Positions 19,079-28,695 are shown, numbered from the stretch's first letter. The stretch is 64,000 nt of DNA from Aphanothece sp. CMT-3BRIN-NPC111 (GCA_019359765.1 JAHHGU010000003.1:103856-167855), one strand, 5' to 3'. The notes: a model not told the origin generated them from the letters alone. Program-made: numbers and translations.

Positions 19079-22000
19079 GTGACGAGCGTTTACGAACCTA
19101 ATCATAAAATTGAGTCGGCTGCTTCCAATTCTGTTAAACTGCCTTCTGACCTAAAGAATAACGTAGCAAGTAAGAGCGAACAAAGCTTGTTTGAAAACAA
19201 TTCTCTGCTGAGAGTAACAGCGGCGGTTAAAGATCTAAAAGAGGAATTAGAGGGAGACGGATGGCTGATAAAAAATCAGATGAGCGAGCAGTTTGAGGAA
19301 ATTGAAAATTTTGTGGCGATCGCACCAAAAGAATTTCAGATTAGTTTAGCAGCAGCAGCCCAAAAACAGTTTCTCTCTCAGCGCCAGCGGGTGAGTGCGA
19401 TCGCAACTCAGATGCGTTCATGTTCCGACTCTGGCGCACTGCTTAACACTACTGTCACCGAAGTTAGGGAAGCATTGAGTTGCGATCGCGTACTCATCTA
19501 TCGCTTTGGTGCAGGCGAAAAAGGTGTTGTAGTAGCAGAATCCCTGAAACGTGGATGGACACCAGCTTTGCATGAAAGCTTGCCAGCTACCTGCTTTGGG
19601 TTAGATGAACCCCAAGAATATTTAAAAGAGCAAGTTGTATCAATATCAGATATTAACAGCGCCGCAATTACCCCTTATCAACGACAGCTACTAGAGAAAT
19701 TTCAAGTTCAAGCCTTCTTAAGCTTACCGATTATTATCGGTACTGAATCTTTTTCAGACAATACCCAATCCAAAATCGATTTATGGGGATTGCTTGTCAT
19801 ACAGCAATGTTCTGAATCACGTCAATGGCAGGAAGCGGAAATTAATCTACTTGAACAGATTTGTACACAATTAATTGTTAACCTGCAAAACTTTGAATTT
19901 CGCTCTCAGCTACAACAGCAGATAGAAAAGGAAAAAGCAGTCGGCAAAGTCATTGACAAAATTCGTCAGTCTCTAGATCAAGATGCTATTTTCAAGACAA
20001 TTACTCAAGAAATTCGCCACTTGCTAAAAGTTGACCGGGTGGGAGTCTATAAATTTGCTCCTGACTGGAGTGGCGAGTTTGTCGTTGAATCTGTAGGCGG
20101 TAACTGGACAAAACTGGTAGGGCCAGGGATTAGAACAGTTTGGGAAGATACTCATTTGCAAGACACCCAAGGGGGTCGGTATCGCTACCACGAAACTTTT
20201 GCGGTTGATGATATCTATAAAGTCGGTCATTCTCCTTGCCACGTTGAAATATTAGAGCAATTTGAAGTTAAAGCTTATGTAATTGCTCCTATCTTTGTGG
20301 GAGATAAGCTTTGGGGTTTATTGGGTGTCTACCAAAATTCTGCCCCCCGGCATTGGGAAGCATCAGAGATAAAATTGCTGTCTCAGATTGCTGGACAGTT
20401 GTGGGTAGCTCTAAAGCAAGCCGATTCTCTCAAGCAGTTGCAGACACAATCTGAGCAACTGGCTAAATCTACGGAACGGGAGCGTGCAGCAGGTAAAGTC
20501 ATCGATAGGCTGCGGCAATCTTTGGATATTGACACCATTTTTAAGACAACCACAGTCGATGTGCGGTTGCTATTGAAAGCAGACCGAGTGGGTGTTTATC
20601 GCTTCAATTCAGATTGGAGTGGTGAATTTGTTTTAGAATCTGTCGCGCCTGAGTGGACTCCCCTGTTGGAGAAACAAGCTAATCTTAAAGGCTTGCAAGC
20701 AAACCAAAGTGATTGTAGGGCTGTTCAAAACTTGAGTTTGGGCAATCGGAGAGTTAAAGATACTTACTTAGAAGAAACAGAGGGCGGTCGATTCCGTAGC
20801 AAAGGGAGTTTTGCGGTTGAGGATATTTACAAAGCAGGGTTCTCACCGTGTTACCTGGAGGTGTTAGAGCAATCTCAAGTCAGATCCTATGCGATTGTTC
20901 CAGTGTTTCAGGGTGAAAAACTTTGGGGGTTGCTAGGTGTTTATCAAAACTCAGGACCGCGCCGATGGGAAGAAGCGGAGGTAGCTTTATTAGGACAGAT
21001 TGGCGATCAACTGGGAGTCGCATTACAGCAAGCTGAGTATTTACAGCAACTACAGACGCAATCGCAGCAATTAGCAGAGTCCGCACAACGCGATCGCACT
21101 TTAACTAAAGTAATTGACCGAATCCGCAAGTCTTTCGACCTAGACACAATATTTAAGACAACCACCCAAGAAGTCCGCAATCTGCTTAAAGCGGATCGGG
21201 TGGCGATTTACAAATTCCGCCCCGACTACTTCGGCGACTTTATCGCGGAATCTGAGGCTGCTGGTGAACCAAAATTAGTAGGGCCGGATCGGTTTACGGC
21301 TTGGGAAGATCCTTATTTAAACGAACACCAAGGCGGCAGGTTTCGGAATAACGAAGTTTTGGTGGTGGATGATGTTTACAACGGCGGCTTGACAGATTGC
21401 CACGTAGAAGCACTAGAAGTATTTCACGTTAAAGCCTGCATCGTGGTTGCCATTTTTAAAGGACAGCAGCTTTGGGGGTTACTCTCAGCGTTCCAAAATA
21501 AACAGTCGCGTCACTGGGAACAGTATGAAGTAGACTTGTTGCTCCAGGTGGCAGCACAAATCGGCGTTGCTATTCAACAGTCTGAGTATTTGCAACAGCT
21601 ACAGGCACAATCGCAGCAACTAGCGGAGGCAGGAGAAAGGGATAAAGCCGCCAAAGAACTACTGCAACAACGGGCATTACAGCTGCTAAGAGCAGTGCGA
21701 CCAGCTTTAGACGGCGACTTAACGGTACGTGCGCCGATCACAGAAGACGAGCTAGGCACGATCGCTGATGCCTATAACAACACCCTACAAGCCCTGCGAA
21801 AGATTGTCATCCAGGTACAGACAGCGACTCAACAAGTTGCAGAAACTTCCAAGACTAGTGATGCCTCAATTGTGAGACTTTCTAGCCAAGCCCAGCAACA
21901 GTTTCAAGAACTGAACAAGGCTTTACAAGAAATTCAACAGATGGTTAACTCCACTCAAGCGGTGGCGGTAGACGCACGGCAAGTAGAAAGCGCCGTGCAA

Positions 22001-22648
22001 CAAGCAAACCACACAGTCCAGTCAGGGGATGCGGCGATGAACCGCACTGTAGAGGGGATTTTAGAAATTCGAGAGACGGTTTCCCAAACTGGTAAAAAGA
22101 TTAAGCAGTTGAGCGAATCATCTCAAAAAATCTCCAAAGTGGTGCAACTAATTAGCAATTTTGCCACCCAGACAAATGTGCTGGCGATGAATGCGGCAAT
22201 TGAGGCCACCCGTGCTGGGGACTACGGACGCGGGTTTGCGGTTGTAGCCGATGAAGTGCGATCGCTTGCTCGTCAATCAGCAGCTGCGACTACCGACATC
22301 GAAAAGTTAGTTGAAGAAATTCAGGCAGAAACTGGGGAAGTTGCAGAAGCGATGGAAACAGGCATCCAGCAGGTGGTAGAGGGAACTAATTTAGTAAACG
22401 AAACCAGGCAAAGTTTAAATGCGATCGCCGCAGCAACAGCCCAAATCAGTCAGCTAGTAGAAAACATCACCCAAGCCACTCAAATCCAAACCCAGCAATC
22501 TGTAACGGTGACTCAAACCATGACAGATGTAGCAACTATAGCCAACCAAACCTCTGAAGATTCTATTCAGATTTCTGCCAAATTCAAAGAACTGTTGGCA
22601 ACAGCTCAAGAGTTGCAAGCTAGTGCGGCTAAGTTCAAAGTCAACTAA
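19079..22648 (+). CDS. pixJ: PixJ-like photoreceptor / methyl-accepting chemotaxis protein with cyanobacteriochrome GAFs
   Basis: About 1190 residues with no membrane segment: four GAF domains (about 110-285, 295-455, 480-655, 680-840), a HAMP-like linker ([20 protein letters not shown]) and an MCP signalling domain with the hairpin-tip [23 protein letters not shown]2 and GAF4 each carry Cys-His at the cyanobacteriochrome position ([22 protein letters not shown]) plus the upstream Trp-Glu-Asp (VWEDTHL; AWEDPYL) seen in red/green types. GAF3 has Cys-Tyr and lacks the Trp. GAF1 lacks the Cys. So up to three GAFs may bind bilin. It closely resembles four-GAF PixJ of Anabaena. I prefer GTG 19079 (AGAGG eight bases upstream) over GTG 19070. 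Confidence 0.9.
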   Translation: MTSVYEPNHKIESAASNSVKLPSDLKNNVASKSEQSLFENNSLLRVTAAVKDLKEELEGDGWLIKNQMSEQFEEIENFVAIAPKEFQISLAAAAQKQFLSQRQRVSAIATQMRSCSDSGALLNTTVTEVREALSCDRVLIYRFGAGEKGVVVAESLKRGWTPALHESLPATCFGLDEPQEYLKEQVVSISDINSAAITPYQRQLLEKFQVQAFLSLPIIIGTESFSDNTQSKIDLWGLLVIQQCSESRQWQEAEINLLEQICTQLIVNLQNFEFRSQLQQQIEKEKAVGKVIDKIRQSLDQDAIFKTITQEIRHLLKVDRVGVYKFAPDWSGEFVVESVGGNWTKLVGPGIRTVWEDTHLQDTQGGRYRYHETFAVDDIYKVGHSPCHVEILEQFEVKAYVIAPIFVGDKLWGLLGVYQNSAPRHWEASEIKLLSQIAGQLWVALKQADSLKQLQTQSEQLAKSTERERAAGKVIDRLRQSLDIDTIFKTTTVDVRLLLKADRVGVYRFNSDWSGEFVLESVAPEWTPLLEKQANLKGLQANQSDCRAVQNLSLGNRRVKDTYLEETEGGRFRSKGSFAVEDIYKAGFSPCYLEVLEQSQVRSYAIVPVFQGEKLWGLLGVYQNSGPRRWEEAEVALLGQIGDQLGVALQQAEYLQQLQTQSQQLAESAQRDRTLTKVIDRIRKSFDLDTIFKTTTQEVRNLLKADRVAIYKFRPDYFGDFIAESEAAGEPKLVGPDRFTAWEDPYLNEHQGGRFRNNEVLVVDDVYNGGLTDCHVEALEVFHVKACIVVAIFKGQQLWGLLSAFQNKQSRHWEQYEVDLLLQVAAQIGVAIQQSEYLQQLQAQSQQLAEAGERDKAAKELLQQRALQLLRAVRPALDGDLTVRAPITEDELGTIADAYNNTLQALRKIVIQVQTATQQVAETSKTSDASIVRLSSQAQQQFQELNKALQEIQQMVNSTQAVAVDARQVESAVQQANHTVQSGDAAMNRTVEGILEIRETVSQTGKKIKQLSESSQKISKVVQLISNFATQTNVLAMNAAIEATRAGDYGRGFAVVADEVRSLARQSAAATTDIEKLVEEIQAETGEVAEAMETGIQQVVEGTNLVNETRQSLNAIAAATAQISQLVENITQATQIQTQQSVTVTQTMTDVATIANQTSEDSIQISAKFKELLATAQELQASAAKFKVN

Positions 22649-22653
22649 ATAAT

Positions 22654-22738
22654 AGTTTTGAGTTTTGAGTTTTGAGTTTTGAGTTTTGAGTTTTGAGTTT
22701 TGAGTTTTGAGTTAAGGAAATAGTTTTGAGTTTTGAAT
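22654..22738 (+). repeat. Heptanucleotide tandem repeat (GAGTTTT), longest tract
   Basis: About eight uninterrupted GAGTTTT units starting six bases after the pixJ stop, then a short break and two more units reaching into the leader of the next broken gene. It marks the end of the pix cluster and the start of the degraded region. Confidence 0.92.
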
Positions 22739-22749
22739 TAGGAGGAGGG

Positions 22750-23011
22750 ATGGCGGAGAGCATTATTCAAAAGAAGAGTTTTTCCTTTGCCCTAGAAATT
22801 ATTCAACTCTACGGCCAACTCCAAGAACGGCAGGAATATGTGATCTCCAAACAACTGCTACGAAGTGGGACAAGTATTGGGGCGAATATCGAGGAGGCTA
22901 GCGCAGGTCAAAGTAAAAAAGATTTTCTCTCGAAGATGTGTATTGCCTCAAAGGAAGCCAGAGAAACCCGATATTGGCTAAGGCTGCTACAAGTATCCCA
23001 AATTGTAAATA
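22750..23011 (+). pseudogene. Four-helix-bundle (S23-type) protein gene, 3' part lost
   Basis: From ATG 22750 the frame reads MAESIIQKKSFSFALEIIQL, QLLRSGTSIGANIEEA, SKKDFLSKMCIASKEARETR and YWLRLLQVSQIV. This matches the four-helix-bundle / 23S rRNA intervening-sequence protein family, normally about 115-125 residues. The last helix is missing because the frame runs into the IS630 end at 23012. The intact-looking part is about 87 residues. The family's role is unknown; members are often encoded in repeat-rich or rRNA insert DNA. A strong GGAGGAGGG sits directly before the ATG. Confidence 0.8.
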
Positions 23012-23073
23012 TAGCATTTCTCGTGCTTGTGAGGTACAGTTTAATTCAAGCCTATAAATTATAGAAATTAGCA

Positions 23074-23451
23074 ATGAAACCCCATTCAATTGAATTTCGT
23101 CAAAAAATCATTGAAGTCCATGAACAGGAAAGAATATCAATTCGGAAACTGGCTGAACGTTTTTGTGTTACCAAAAGCTTTATTCAAAAATTAGTCAAAC
23201 AATATAAAGAAACCGGAGACATTCGCCCTTACCCTCAAGGAGGAAGTCCTGAACCGAAACTTAAAAAAGAGCAATTAATTGATTTAGTAGAAATTATTGA
23301 AACTAATAACGATGCCACCCTTGAAGAACTGTGTAACTTGCTCGAAGACAAAGTTCAAGTTAGAGTCAGTCGAGCCACAATGGGAAGAATCACACAAAAA
23401 TTAAACTATACTGTAAAAAAAAACTCTCTACGCCGCCGAAAAAGAAAGTGA
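23074..23451 (+). CDS. IS630 transposase, helix-turn-helix N-terminal part (ORF A)
   Basis: A 125-residue frame starting MKPHSIEFRQKIIEVHEQER, with the helix-turn-helix ISIRKLAERFCVTKSFIQKL and a second winged-helix stretch (RVSRATMGRITQKL). This is the DNA-binding half of an IS630 transposase. The frame passes a run of nine A residues (23415-23423) and then stops. The catalytic half lies in the +1 frame, and fusion there would restore a normal IS630 transposase. Whether this is programmed slippage or an inactivating indel cannot be told from sequence. Confidence 0.88.
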   Translation: MKPHSIEFRQKIIEVHEQERISIRKLAERFCVTKSFIQKLVKQYKETGDIRPYPQGGSPEPKLKKEQLIDLVEIIETNNDATLEELCNLLEDKVQVRVSRATMGRITQKLNYTVKKNSLRRRKRK

Positions 23452-24022
23452 AAAAGTACTTCAACAGCGAGTTGAATTTTGGTCAAAAATTCGAGATATT
23501 CGGGTAGAAGACTTGATTTTCATAGATGAGTCGGGGGTTAACTTAGCAATGATTCGACTGTATGCCAGAGCTTTAAAAGGAAAAAGAGCTAGGGGAGGAA
23601 AACCCCAAAAAAGAGGAAAAAATATTTCTTTAATTAGCGCTTTGTCAGTTCGAGAAGTCGTAGCCTCTGCCAATATTTATGGGGCAGTAGATGGTGTTAC
23701 GTTTGAAGCTTTTGTGCTTCAGCAATTAATTCCTAAACTCTGGAATAATGCTTGTATTGTCATGGATAATGCCAAAATTAATCAAGGAGAGATGGTCAGA
23801 GAGTTTATTGAAAAAGCTGGAGCCAAGCTGATTTATTTATCTCCTTATTCTCCCGAGTTTTCTCCCATTGAAAATTTTTGGTCAAAAGTTAAATCTATCT
23901 TGAGACAGACAGCGGCAAGAACCTACAAAGATTTAGTTGATGGCATTGCCAACGCAATGATTAAGGTAACTCAGCAAAATATTCGTAACTGGTTTGCTCA
24001 TTGTTGTTATCGTACCTCATGA
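23423..24022 (+). CDS. IS630 transposase, DDE catalytic part (ORF B)
   Basis: The +1 frame opens at the end of the A9 run with [20 protein letters not shown] and holds the full DDE domain: first Asp in [10 protein letters not shown], second in [10 protein letters not shown] and the Glu in [15 protein letters not shown]. It ends just inside the right terminal repeat. No ATG is needed if it is made by frameshifting from ORF A; a TTG at 23513 is the first possible independent start but would remove the segment before the first Asp. All three catalytic residues are present. Confidence 0.85.
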   Translation, partial: TLYAAEKESEKVLQQRVEFWSKIRDIRVEDLIFIDESGVNLAMIRLYARALKGKRARGGKPQKRGKNISLISALSVREVVASANIYGAVDGVTFEAFVLQQLIPKLWNNACIVMDNAKINQGEMVREFIEKAGAKLIYLSPYSPEFSPIENFWSKVKSILRQTAARTYKDLVDGIANAMIKVTQQNIRNWFAHCCYRTS

Positions 24023-24039
24023 GTATGAGAAATGCTATA

Positions 24040-24219
24040 GTTGTAATTAATAATTACCGAGAGCCTGGGATGGAACGGTACTGGGTGCCATTGGAGCCAG
24101 AAAGCGCTTTGTTTGGTACCAAGTTTGCCGATCGCTTCTTTTTAGTTAACCTGGGCGGAGATATTGCTTTTATCAACGGCACCCTCAAGCACGCGATCGC
24201 CTGTCGCAGGTATCCCTGA
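24040..24219 (+). pseudogene. Fragment of a molybdopterin oxidoreductase (FdhF/YdeP-like)
   Basis: Directly after the IS630 right end the frame reads [34 protein letters not shown] and [20 protein letters not shown]. In FdhF/YdeP-type molybdopterin oxidoreductases the matching internal segment contains REPG, SALFGTK and GGDIAF-NG motifs. Only about 50 residues survive of a protein usually over 700 long; the frame then becomes meaningless and stops. Neither the N-terminal iron-sulfur or cofactor region nor the C-terminus is nearby. This is a relic left by deletion around the IS. Confidence 0.7.
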
Positions 24220-24282
24220 CTACAACCCCATAGTGCGACTGGAAAAACAATCCTAAGTATGAAAACAAAGCAAGTACAGGAC

Positions 24283-24735
24283 ATGACAACCTTTACATAT
24301 TCATCAGCAGATGCAGAAATTTTTTACCCAGACAGTGACGGTCAACCGATGGCAGACAATACTAAGCAGTTTCGCTTGATCGTCATGATTCAGGGGGGTA
24401 TTGATGCCTTATTTAAAGATGATCCTAATGTTTTTGTCGCTGGAGACTTGTTATGGTATCCGGTACAAGGAGACAACACTATTCGCCTTGCCCCTGATGT
24501 CATAGTAGTGTTTGGCAGACCCAATGGCGATAGAGGTTCTTATCAGCAATGGCGCGAGGATAATATTATTCCCCAAGTCGTTTTTGAAGTCCTTACTCCT
24601 GGGAATGCACCAAAAGAAATGCTAAGAAAATTAGCTTTTTATGACCGCTACGGTGTAGAGTAATATTATCTTTACGATCCAGAGGAAATAGAGTTAATGG
24701 GGTGGCTGCGACAAGGAGATACAAAAGCAAAAGTC
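24283..24735 (+). pseudogene. Uma2-family (DUF820) endonuclease gene with nonsense codon and lost 3' end
   Basis: Starting at ATG 24283 the frame gives MTTFTYSSADAEIFYPDSDG, LAPDVIVVFGRP, QVVFEVLTPGNAPKEMLRK and FYDRYGVE. These are the PD-(D/E)XK-like Uma2 motifs (PDV, FEV, YDRYGVEEYY). At 24661 a TAA replaces the Glu codon expected in GVEEYYLYDPE. Translation continues sensibly past it (YYLYDPEEIELMGWLRQGD) until about 24735, where it meets the restriction-enzyme remnant. So the gene has a point nonsense mutation and a truncated end. Uma2 proteins are abundant in cyanobacteria and often lie in mobile regions; their function is uncertain. Confidence 0.82.
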
Positions 24736-25249
24736 AAAATCGGATTAACTCTATCGGTGAAGCTCTAGAATAGTTCATCAAAGATTCCTTTGCAGATACC
24801 ATATACGAAACCAACCTAATGACCAAACTGGAAAAGCATAGCCAGTTATTTTCTTATATAGGAAATCAAAACAATCCTCCAGATCTAATGATAAAAAAGG
24901 TAAATGCAGTAGAAGTCAAAAAATACAATCCTTAAATTATGCTATAACTTTAAATAGCTCATACCCAAAAGCTAAGTTATATCAAGACAGCGCGATGATT
25001 ACGTCAGCCTGTCGTAAATGCGAATCCTGGACAGAGAAAGATATAATTTATGCAATTGGAGTAATTCAAGAGTGGAATGGAAAACAAGTTGTGAAGCTGC
25101 TATGGTTGATTTAGGGTGATTGTTATGCAGCTACTAAAGAAATATATGAACGAATTAGCAAACCAATAGCAAGCGGCATTAATCAAATACAAGGCGTTTA
25201 ATTTAGTAAAACGAAGGAATTAGGAAGAGTCAACAAAGTAGATCCTTAA
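24735..25249 (+). pseudogene. NgoPII-type restriction endonuclease remnant
   Basis: Six-frame reading past stops restores a recognisable type II enzyme: QNRINSIGEALE, FIKDSFADTIYETN, FSYIGNQNNPPDLMI, AVEVKK, then after a one-base loss in an A run (24918-24923) IQSLNYAITLNSSYPKAKLY, WTEKDIIYAIGVIQ, GDCYAATKEIYERI and FSKTKELGRVNKVDP. These follow the order of the NgoPII family, whose founder cuts GGCC. In-frame stops occur at 24771, 25112 and 25199, plus 25247 at the junction. The C-terminal third is deleted, and a methyltransferase fragment follows directly. The assignment is from remembered family motifs, so the exact specificity is uncertain. Confidence 0.75.
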
Positions 25250-25254
25250 AATAG

Positions 25255-25998
25255 CCTCTATTCTTTTTAGCAGAAAATGTCAGCGGAATATTAGCGGGAA
25301 AACATAGCCATGCTTTTAGTAATATTTTATATAAATTTAAAGAAGCAGGCTATAACGTTAGTTATCAATTACTAAATGCTAAGAAGTTTGAAGTTTCGCA
25401 AGACAGAAAAAGACTAATTATTGTTGGATACCATAAAAAGCTAGGGGAAATTTTTGAATTTACCAAACAGAGCCAAAAAGTTTTGACCTTGAAAGATGCT
25501 ATTTATGATTTGAGGCTTGTAGAACCTATTCAATCTAGCGGTAAAGTAGAAAAATATTATTATAAAGTGCCTAATCATGAATATTTAGATATGGAATTTT
25601 CCAGTATTTATATGTCAAGAAACAGAGTAAGGAGTTGGTCAGAACCATCTTTTACAATTCAGGCTGGTGGAAGACACGCTCCGATTCATCCTCAAGCAAA
25701 TAAAATGATTTTTGTAGAACCAAATAGACGTATTTTCGATCCAAGCTCTTCCAAGCCATACCGGAGGTTATCTGTAAGAGAATGTGCAAGGATACAGACT
25801 TTTCCAGATAACTTTATATTTAAGTACAAAAATATAGCAGGCGGATATAAGATGGTGGGAAATGCCGTGCCTGTAAATTTTGCACGGATATTAGCAAATA
25901 AAATTATGGCAGATATGCAGGAGTATCATCGCTTGGGATTTTGTACTAAACTCCATCAAATTGAGTTTGCTAGGCAGTTAAGTTTAATCAACTTATGA
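25255..25998 (+). pseudogene. DNA (cytosine-5) methyltransferase, 5' truncated
   Basis: An open frame of about 247 codons without the N-terminal part. It starts directly after an in-frame TAG at the PLFFLAENVSGIL segment (motif VI, ENV) and goes on through SQDRKRLIIVGY (motif VIII), LSVRECARIQTFPDNF (motif IX) and MVGNAVPVNFARILANKI (motif X). Motif I (FxGxG, cofactor binding) and motif IV (PCQ, catalytic Cys) are absent, so the product cannot methylate DNA. It is the partner of the restriction-enzyme remnant just upstream, and one deletion probably removed the end of one and the start of the other. An annotated start at TTG 25483 would be artificial. Confidence 0.88.
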
Positions 25999-26032
25999 CA
26001 AATGACTCGTATAGGGCAAAGCCAAACTAAAA

Positions 26033-26405
26033 CTAAAACAAAAGTTTGGATGGTAGAAAATGGTAAAGCGCGATCACACTCCGATCAACTCGCCACCGAG
26101 GAACCCCTAGAAATTCGCTTTTTGAAAGAGTCCAGCGCAACAGAGGCGGTGCCATCAACGAAGTCACAATTACCACCATGACAATAATTGAGTACATCTG
26201 CTGGTTCAGTACCCCCAGCGATAGACCAATTGTGGCAACGATAATCTCTATCGCTCCCCGTGCGTTCATGCCTGAACCCATTGCCAAACCTTCCCAGTGG
26301 CTTAAGCCACTTAAGCGTGATCCCAGGTAAGCTCCAGCAAACTTACCAATACAGGCGACAGCGAGGACAATTAGACCAATTATTAACGTTTGCGGTTCTG
26401 ATTAC
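26033..26405 (-). pseudogene. C-terminal membrane part of a KefB/NhaP-type cation/H+ antiporter
   Basis: On the minus strand the frame reads EPQTLIIGLIVLAVACIGKF, AGAYLGSRLSGLSHWEGLA, MGSGMNARGAIEIIVATIGL, SLGVLNQQMYSIIVMVVIVT and SLMAPPLLRW. This is the last membrane-helix segment of monovalent cation:proton antiporters (GMNARGAIEI is diagnostic). The first eight or so helices are missing, no start codon lies at the proper place, and the C-terminus ends in unrelated residues. It is another relic at the edge of the degraded zone, in opposite orientation to its neighbours. Confidence 0.8.
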
Positions 26406-26539
26406 TAATACCTATAGAGAGAAAAAGCGGATCGCGCTTACCTTCACTTCAAACACCTTGTTTGATAATGCAGTGGTGCTGTGTGCCTCTAAAATAAGTA
26501 ACTGCTATTAGTCAAACCGTGATGGAATAAGTTGTTCTC

Positions 26540-27463
26540 ATGCCCCTCGACCCACAAGCAAAGAAACTTTTACAGCAACTAGCTGAGATGGAATTGCCGC
26601 CCCTTTCCACGCTAGAAGCGCTACAGGCACGAGAATTGGTTGCAAAGTTGCGGGGGAAGGAACTTAGACCCCAAGCAGTTGGCCGTGTAGAAAACCGCAC
26701 CCTCTTAAATATTCCTGTCCGTATCTACACACCAGAGGGGAGTACACCCTTACCCGTGCTGGTCTACTTTCATGGTGGCGGCTGGGTGCTGGGAAACCTA
26801 GATGCGGCAGATAATATTTGTCGCTCTCTAGCTAATGGCGCGGGGTGCATAGTGGTTTCGGTGGATTACCGACTGGCACCAGAACACAAGTTTCCTGCCG
26901 CAGTGGAAGATGCCTATGCTGTGACTAACTGGGTAGCAAAAAATGCTGCTACTCTTCATGGCGATTCTACTCGCATTGCTGTGGGAGGAGATAGCGCTGG
27001 GGGCAATTTAGCCGCAGCGGTGGCACTGATGGCACGAGATCAAGGTGAGCCATCACTGGTGTACCAACTCTTGATTTACCCAGTAACTCAGTATGGATTT
27101 GAAACCAAGTCATACCATGAATATGGGCAGGGTGGCTTTGGTCTGACAAAAGAGGAAATGGTCTGGTTCTGGCATCACTATCTCGCCGATGCAGCCGATG
27201 GACAAAATCCTTACGCCTCACCACTATTAGCTAATACTCTTACTAAGCTGCCGCCAGCGTGCATCATCACCGCGGAGTGCGACGTGTTACGGGATGAAGC
27301 AGAAGCTTATGCAGCGCGCTTGCAGTCTGCGGGGGTATCAGTGCAGCAGCATCGGTATGATGGCATGATTCACACCTTTGTAGGTATGGGAGCAGTGCTA
27401 GACCGGGGGAAGCAGGCGCTTGCAGACATAGCAGCCGAACTACGCATAGCTTTGGCTACTTAA
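26540..27463 (+). CDS. Alpha/beta-hydrolase, HSL-type esterase/lipase
   Basis: A 307-residue serine hydrolase of the hormone-sensitive-lipase group. It has the oxyanion-hole HGGGW (in [16 protein letters not shown]), the nucleophile elbow GDSAGG (in [18 protein letters not shown]), the Asp in [16 protein letters not shown] and the His in MIHTFVGMG. The N-terminal cap [19 protein letters not shown] is typical. Such enzymes hydrolyse short- to medium-chain esters; the natural substrate is not evident. It starts shortly after the antiporter relic and appears intact and monocistronic. Confidence 0.92.
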   Translation: MPLDPQAKKLLQQLAEMELPPLSTLEALQARELVAKLRGKELRPQAVGRVENRTLLNIPVRIYTPEGSTPLPVLVYFHGGGWVLGNLDAADNICRSLANGAGCIVVSVDYRLAPEHKFPAAVEDAYAVTNWVAKNAATLHGDSTRIAVGGDSAGGNLAAAVALMARDQGEPSLVYQLLIYPVTQYGFETKSYHEYGQGGFGLTKEEMVWFWHHYLADAADGQNPYASPLLANTLTKLPPACIITAECDVLRDEAEAYAARLQSAGVSVQQHRYDGMIHTFVGMGAVLDRGKQALADIAAELRIALAT

Positions 27464-27818
27464 CTTAGTGGAATGTCATAAGGGAGGCGATCGCTACTCA
27501 AACCCATGAATATCTAGATTCAAAAGCATACATAGCATAAAAGACAATACTAGCAATAGAAGCAACGATGATGGCTCAGTTAATACTTTAAGCTTTAAGT
27601 TTGACAAGACTCTTTACCTCTTACATGGCATATAAATCAGCTGCATTCCTACTTTTCCCGCTTCCTCTCTCCTGCGGTTATACCTGGAATTAGCCGCCAT
27701 CCCTAGCCTTTGATTCCTTAGTTCTATCCCATCTCAAAAGCTTACTAGGACAAGGTGACGGTTTAATCACACTCATATAACATTACTGCGATCGCATCTC
27801 TAGTTTCGCAAGGTTATT
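27464..27818. other. Intergenic region between convergent genes
   Basis: About 355 bases after the esterase and before the end of the small membrane-protein gene on the other strand. One HIP1-type GCGATCGC lies near 27488. I see no gene, and no hairpin strong enough to call a terminator. Confidence 0.4.
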
Positions 27819-28106
27819 TCATTTTCTGGCTTTGTGACTCAAACGATGGCTAAGTATGCCAATTAACAAAGCCCCAACAATACCCAGAAATAAAAATAGT
27901 ATCTTATCATTAGGTTGATGAAATGTTTCTGAAGCAAGCAGGTATCCCATGCCAGCCATTCCTCCTAAAACAACGAGCCTAAAGAAGTCTACATACAAAT
28001 GACTTGGGCTATTAGTTTTTCTAAAATCTCGCCAAAAAGTAATTGTATCTAAAATTAGAAAAGAGCCAATTGCTGAAAAAATCAATAAACCGACGGCATA
28101 TTTCAT
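27819..28106 (-). CDS. Small membrane protein of unknown function
   Basis: A 95-residue protein with three hydrophobic segments: AVGLLIFSAIGSFLILDTIT (5-24), LVVLGGMAGMGYLLA (about 47-62) and ILFLFLGIVGALLIGIL (about 70-86), followed by a basic tail SHRLSHKARK. I recognise no family. It is a plausible small gene, because the hydrophobic pattern is coherent and a separate Cys-rich gene follows on the same strand upstream. Confidence 0.5.
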   Translation of the reverse strand: MKYAVGLLIFSAIGSFLILDTITFWRDFRKTNSPSHLYVDFFRLVVLGGMAGMGYLLASETFHQPNDKILFLFLGIVGALLIGILSHRLSHKARK

Positions 28107-28261
28107 GTTTTTATCTTTTGTAGAAAAGTTGCAATACGGGCGTTTTACAGTGATTGCTACTATCGCCTAGAGCCATACTTATTCAATCTAAAACTAGGAT
28201 AGTCTTATCCCAAGCTGATTTTATTGTAATAACAGCTTACAGCAGGTGCGAAACATCTTAC

Positions 28262-28450
28262 TTAACTTTCAGGCTCACTATTGATTTCAATCTCAAAAGT
28301 TTCCTCATTAATCTCTAGGAAAAGCACATTAGGCTGACAGCAAACTTGACAATCTTCCACATATGACTGCTGCGTTCCGGCGCTTAAATCAACGAAAGCC
28401 AAATTCGGTTCACCACAGTAAGCGCAGCTATACTCAGTTGTGTTTTGCAT
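28262..28450 (-). CDS. CPXCG-type small zinc-ribbon protein
   Basis: A 62-residue protein with two Cys pairs, CAYCGE near the N-terminus and CQVCC about 23 residues later, followed by PNVLFLEINEETFEIEINSE. This matches the CPXCG-motif small cysteine-rich family, a predicted zinc ribbon of about 60 residues. It probably binds one zinc ion. The function is unknown. An acidic tail closes the protein. It lies alone, 150 bases from the small membrane-protein gene on the same strand. Confidence 0.75.
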   Translation of the reverse strand: MQNTTEYSCAYCGEPNLAFVDLSAGTQQSYVEDCQVCCQPNVLFLEINEETFEIEINSEPES

Positions 28451-28673
28451 TTTGATAGCTAGGAGAAATTAAGGTAAAACTACGCTTGTAAGCTAGTTAT
28501 AAAACAGATTATAGACGGCGATCGCTCTTAATTTATACTCCTGTCTGTAATTTACTATTTTGCTTATGCTTTGATTGGCTCAGAGGTAGAATCCAGGGCT
28601 ATAAGCCTTGTCGTTACCCACATCTTACCAACTCTTTGACGATGTCAATCTAAAATCTAAAATTGTTGAGTCC

Positions 28674-28695
28674 GCCAGAGACTTAAGCCTCTGGC
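28674..28695. repeat. Short palindromic intergenic repeat
   Basis: GCCAGAG and CTCTGGC flank ACTTAAGC, forming a small hairpin. The nearby GCTTAAGTC repeats part of the loop in the other orientation. This type of GCCAGAGGCTTAAG element is scattered in intergenic cyanobacterial DNA. Confidence 0.5.

Larger units (their letters stand above)
23012..24037 (+). mobile_element. IS630-family insertion sequence with terminal inverted repeats and TA flanks
   Basis: The left end reads TAGCATTTCTCGTGCTTGTG and the right end, reverse-complemented, TAGCATTTCTCATACTCATG, so the first 11 bases match exactly and GAGGTAC follows in both. Each end is bordered by TA (23010-23011 and 24038-24039), the target duplication typical of IS630/Tc1. 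The element is about 1026 bp and encodes a transposase in two overlapping frames. Its outer flanks belong to two unrelated broken genes. Confidence 0.9.

Noticed and set aside
22654..22738. Tandem repeats as a CRISPR array
   Set aside because: The units are 7 bases long with no spacers, and no cas gene is present.
24661..25249. Stop-codon reassignment or readthrough to explain in-frame stops
   Set aside because: Both TAA and TAG occur, along with a frameshift and truncations, while intact genes nearby use these codons as stops. Decay is simpler.
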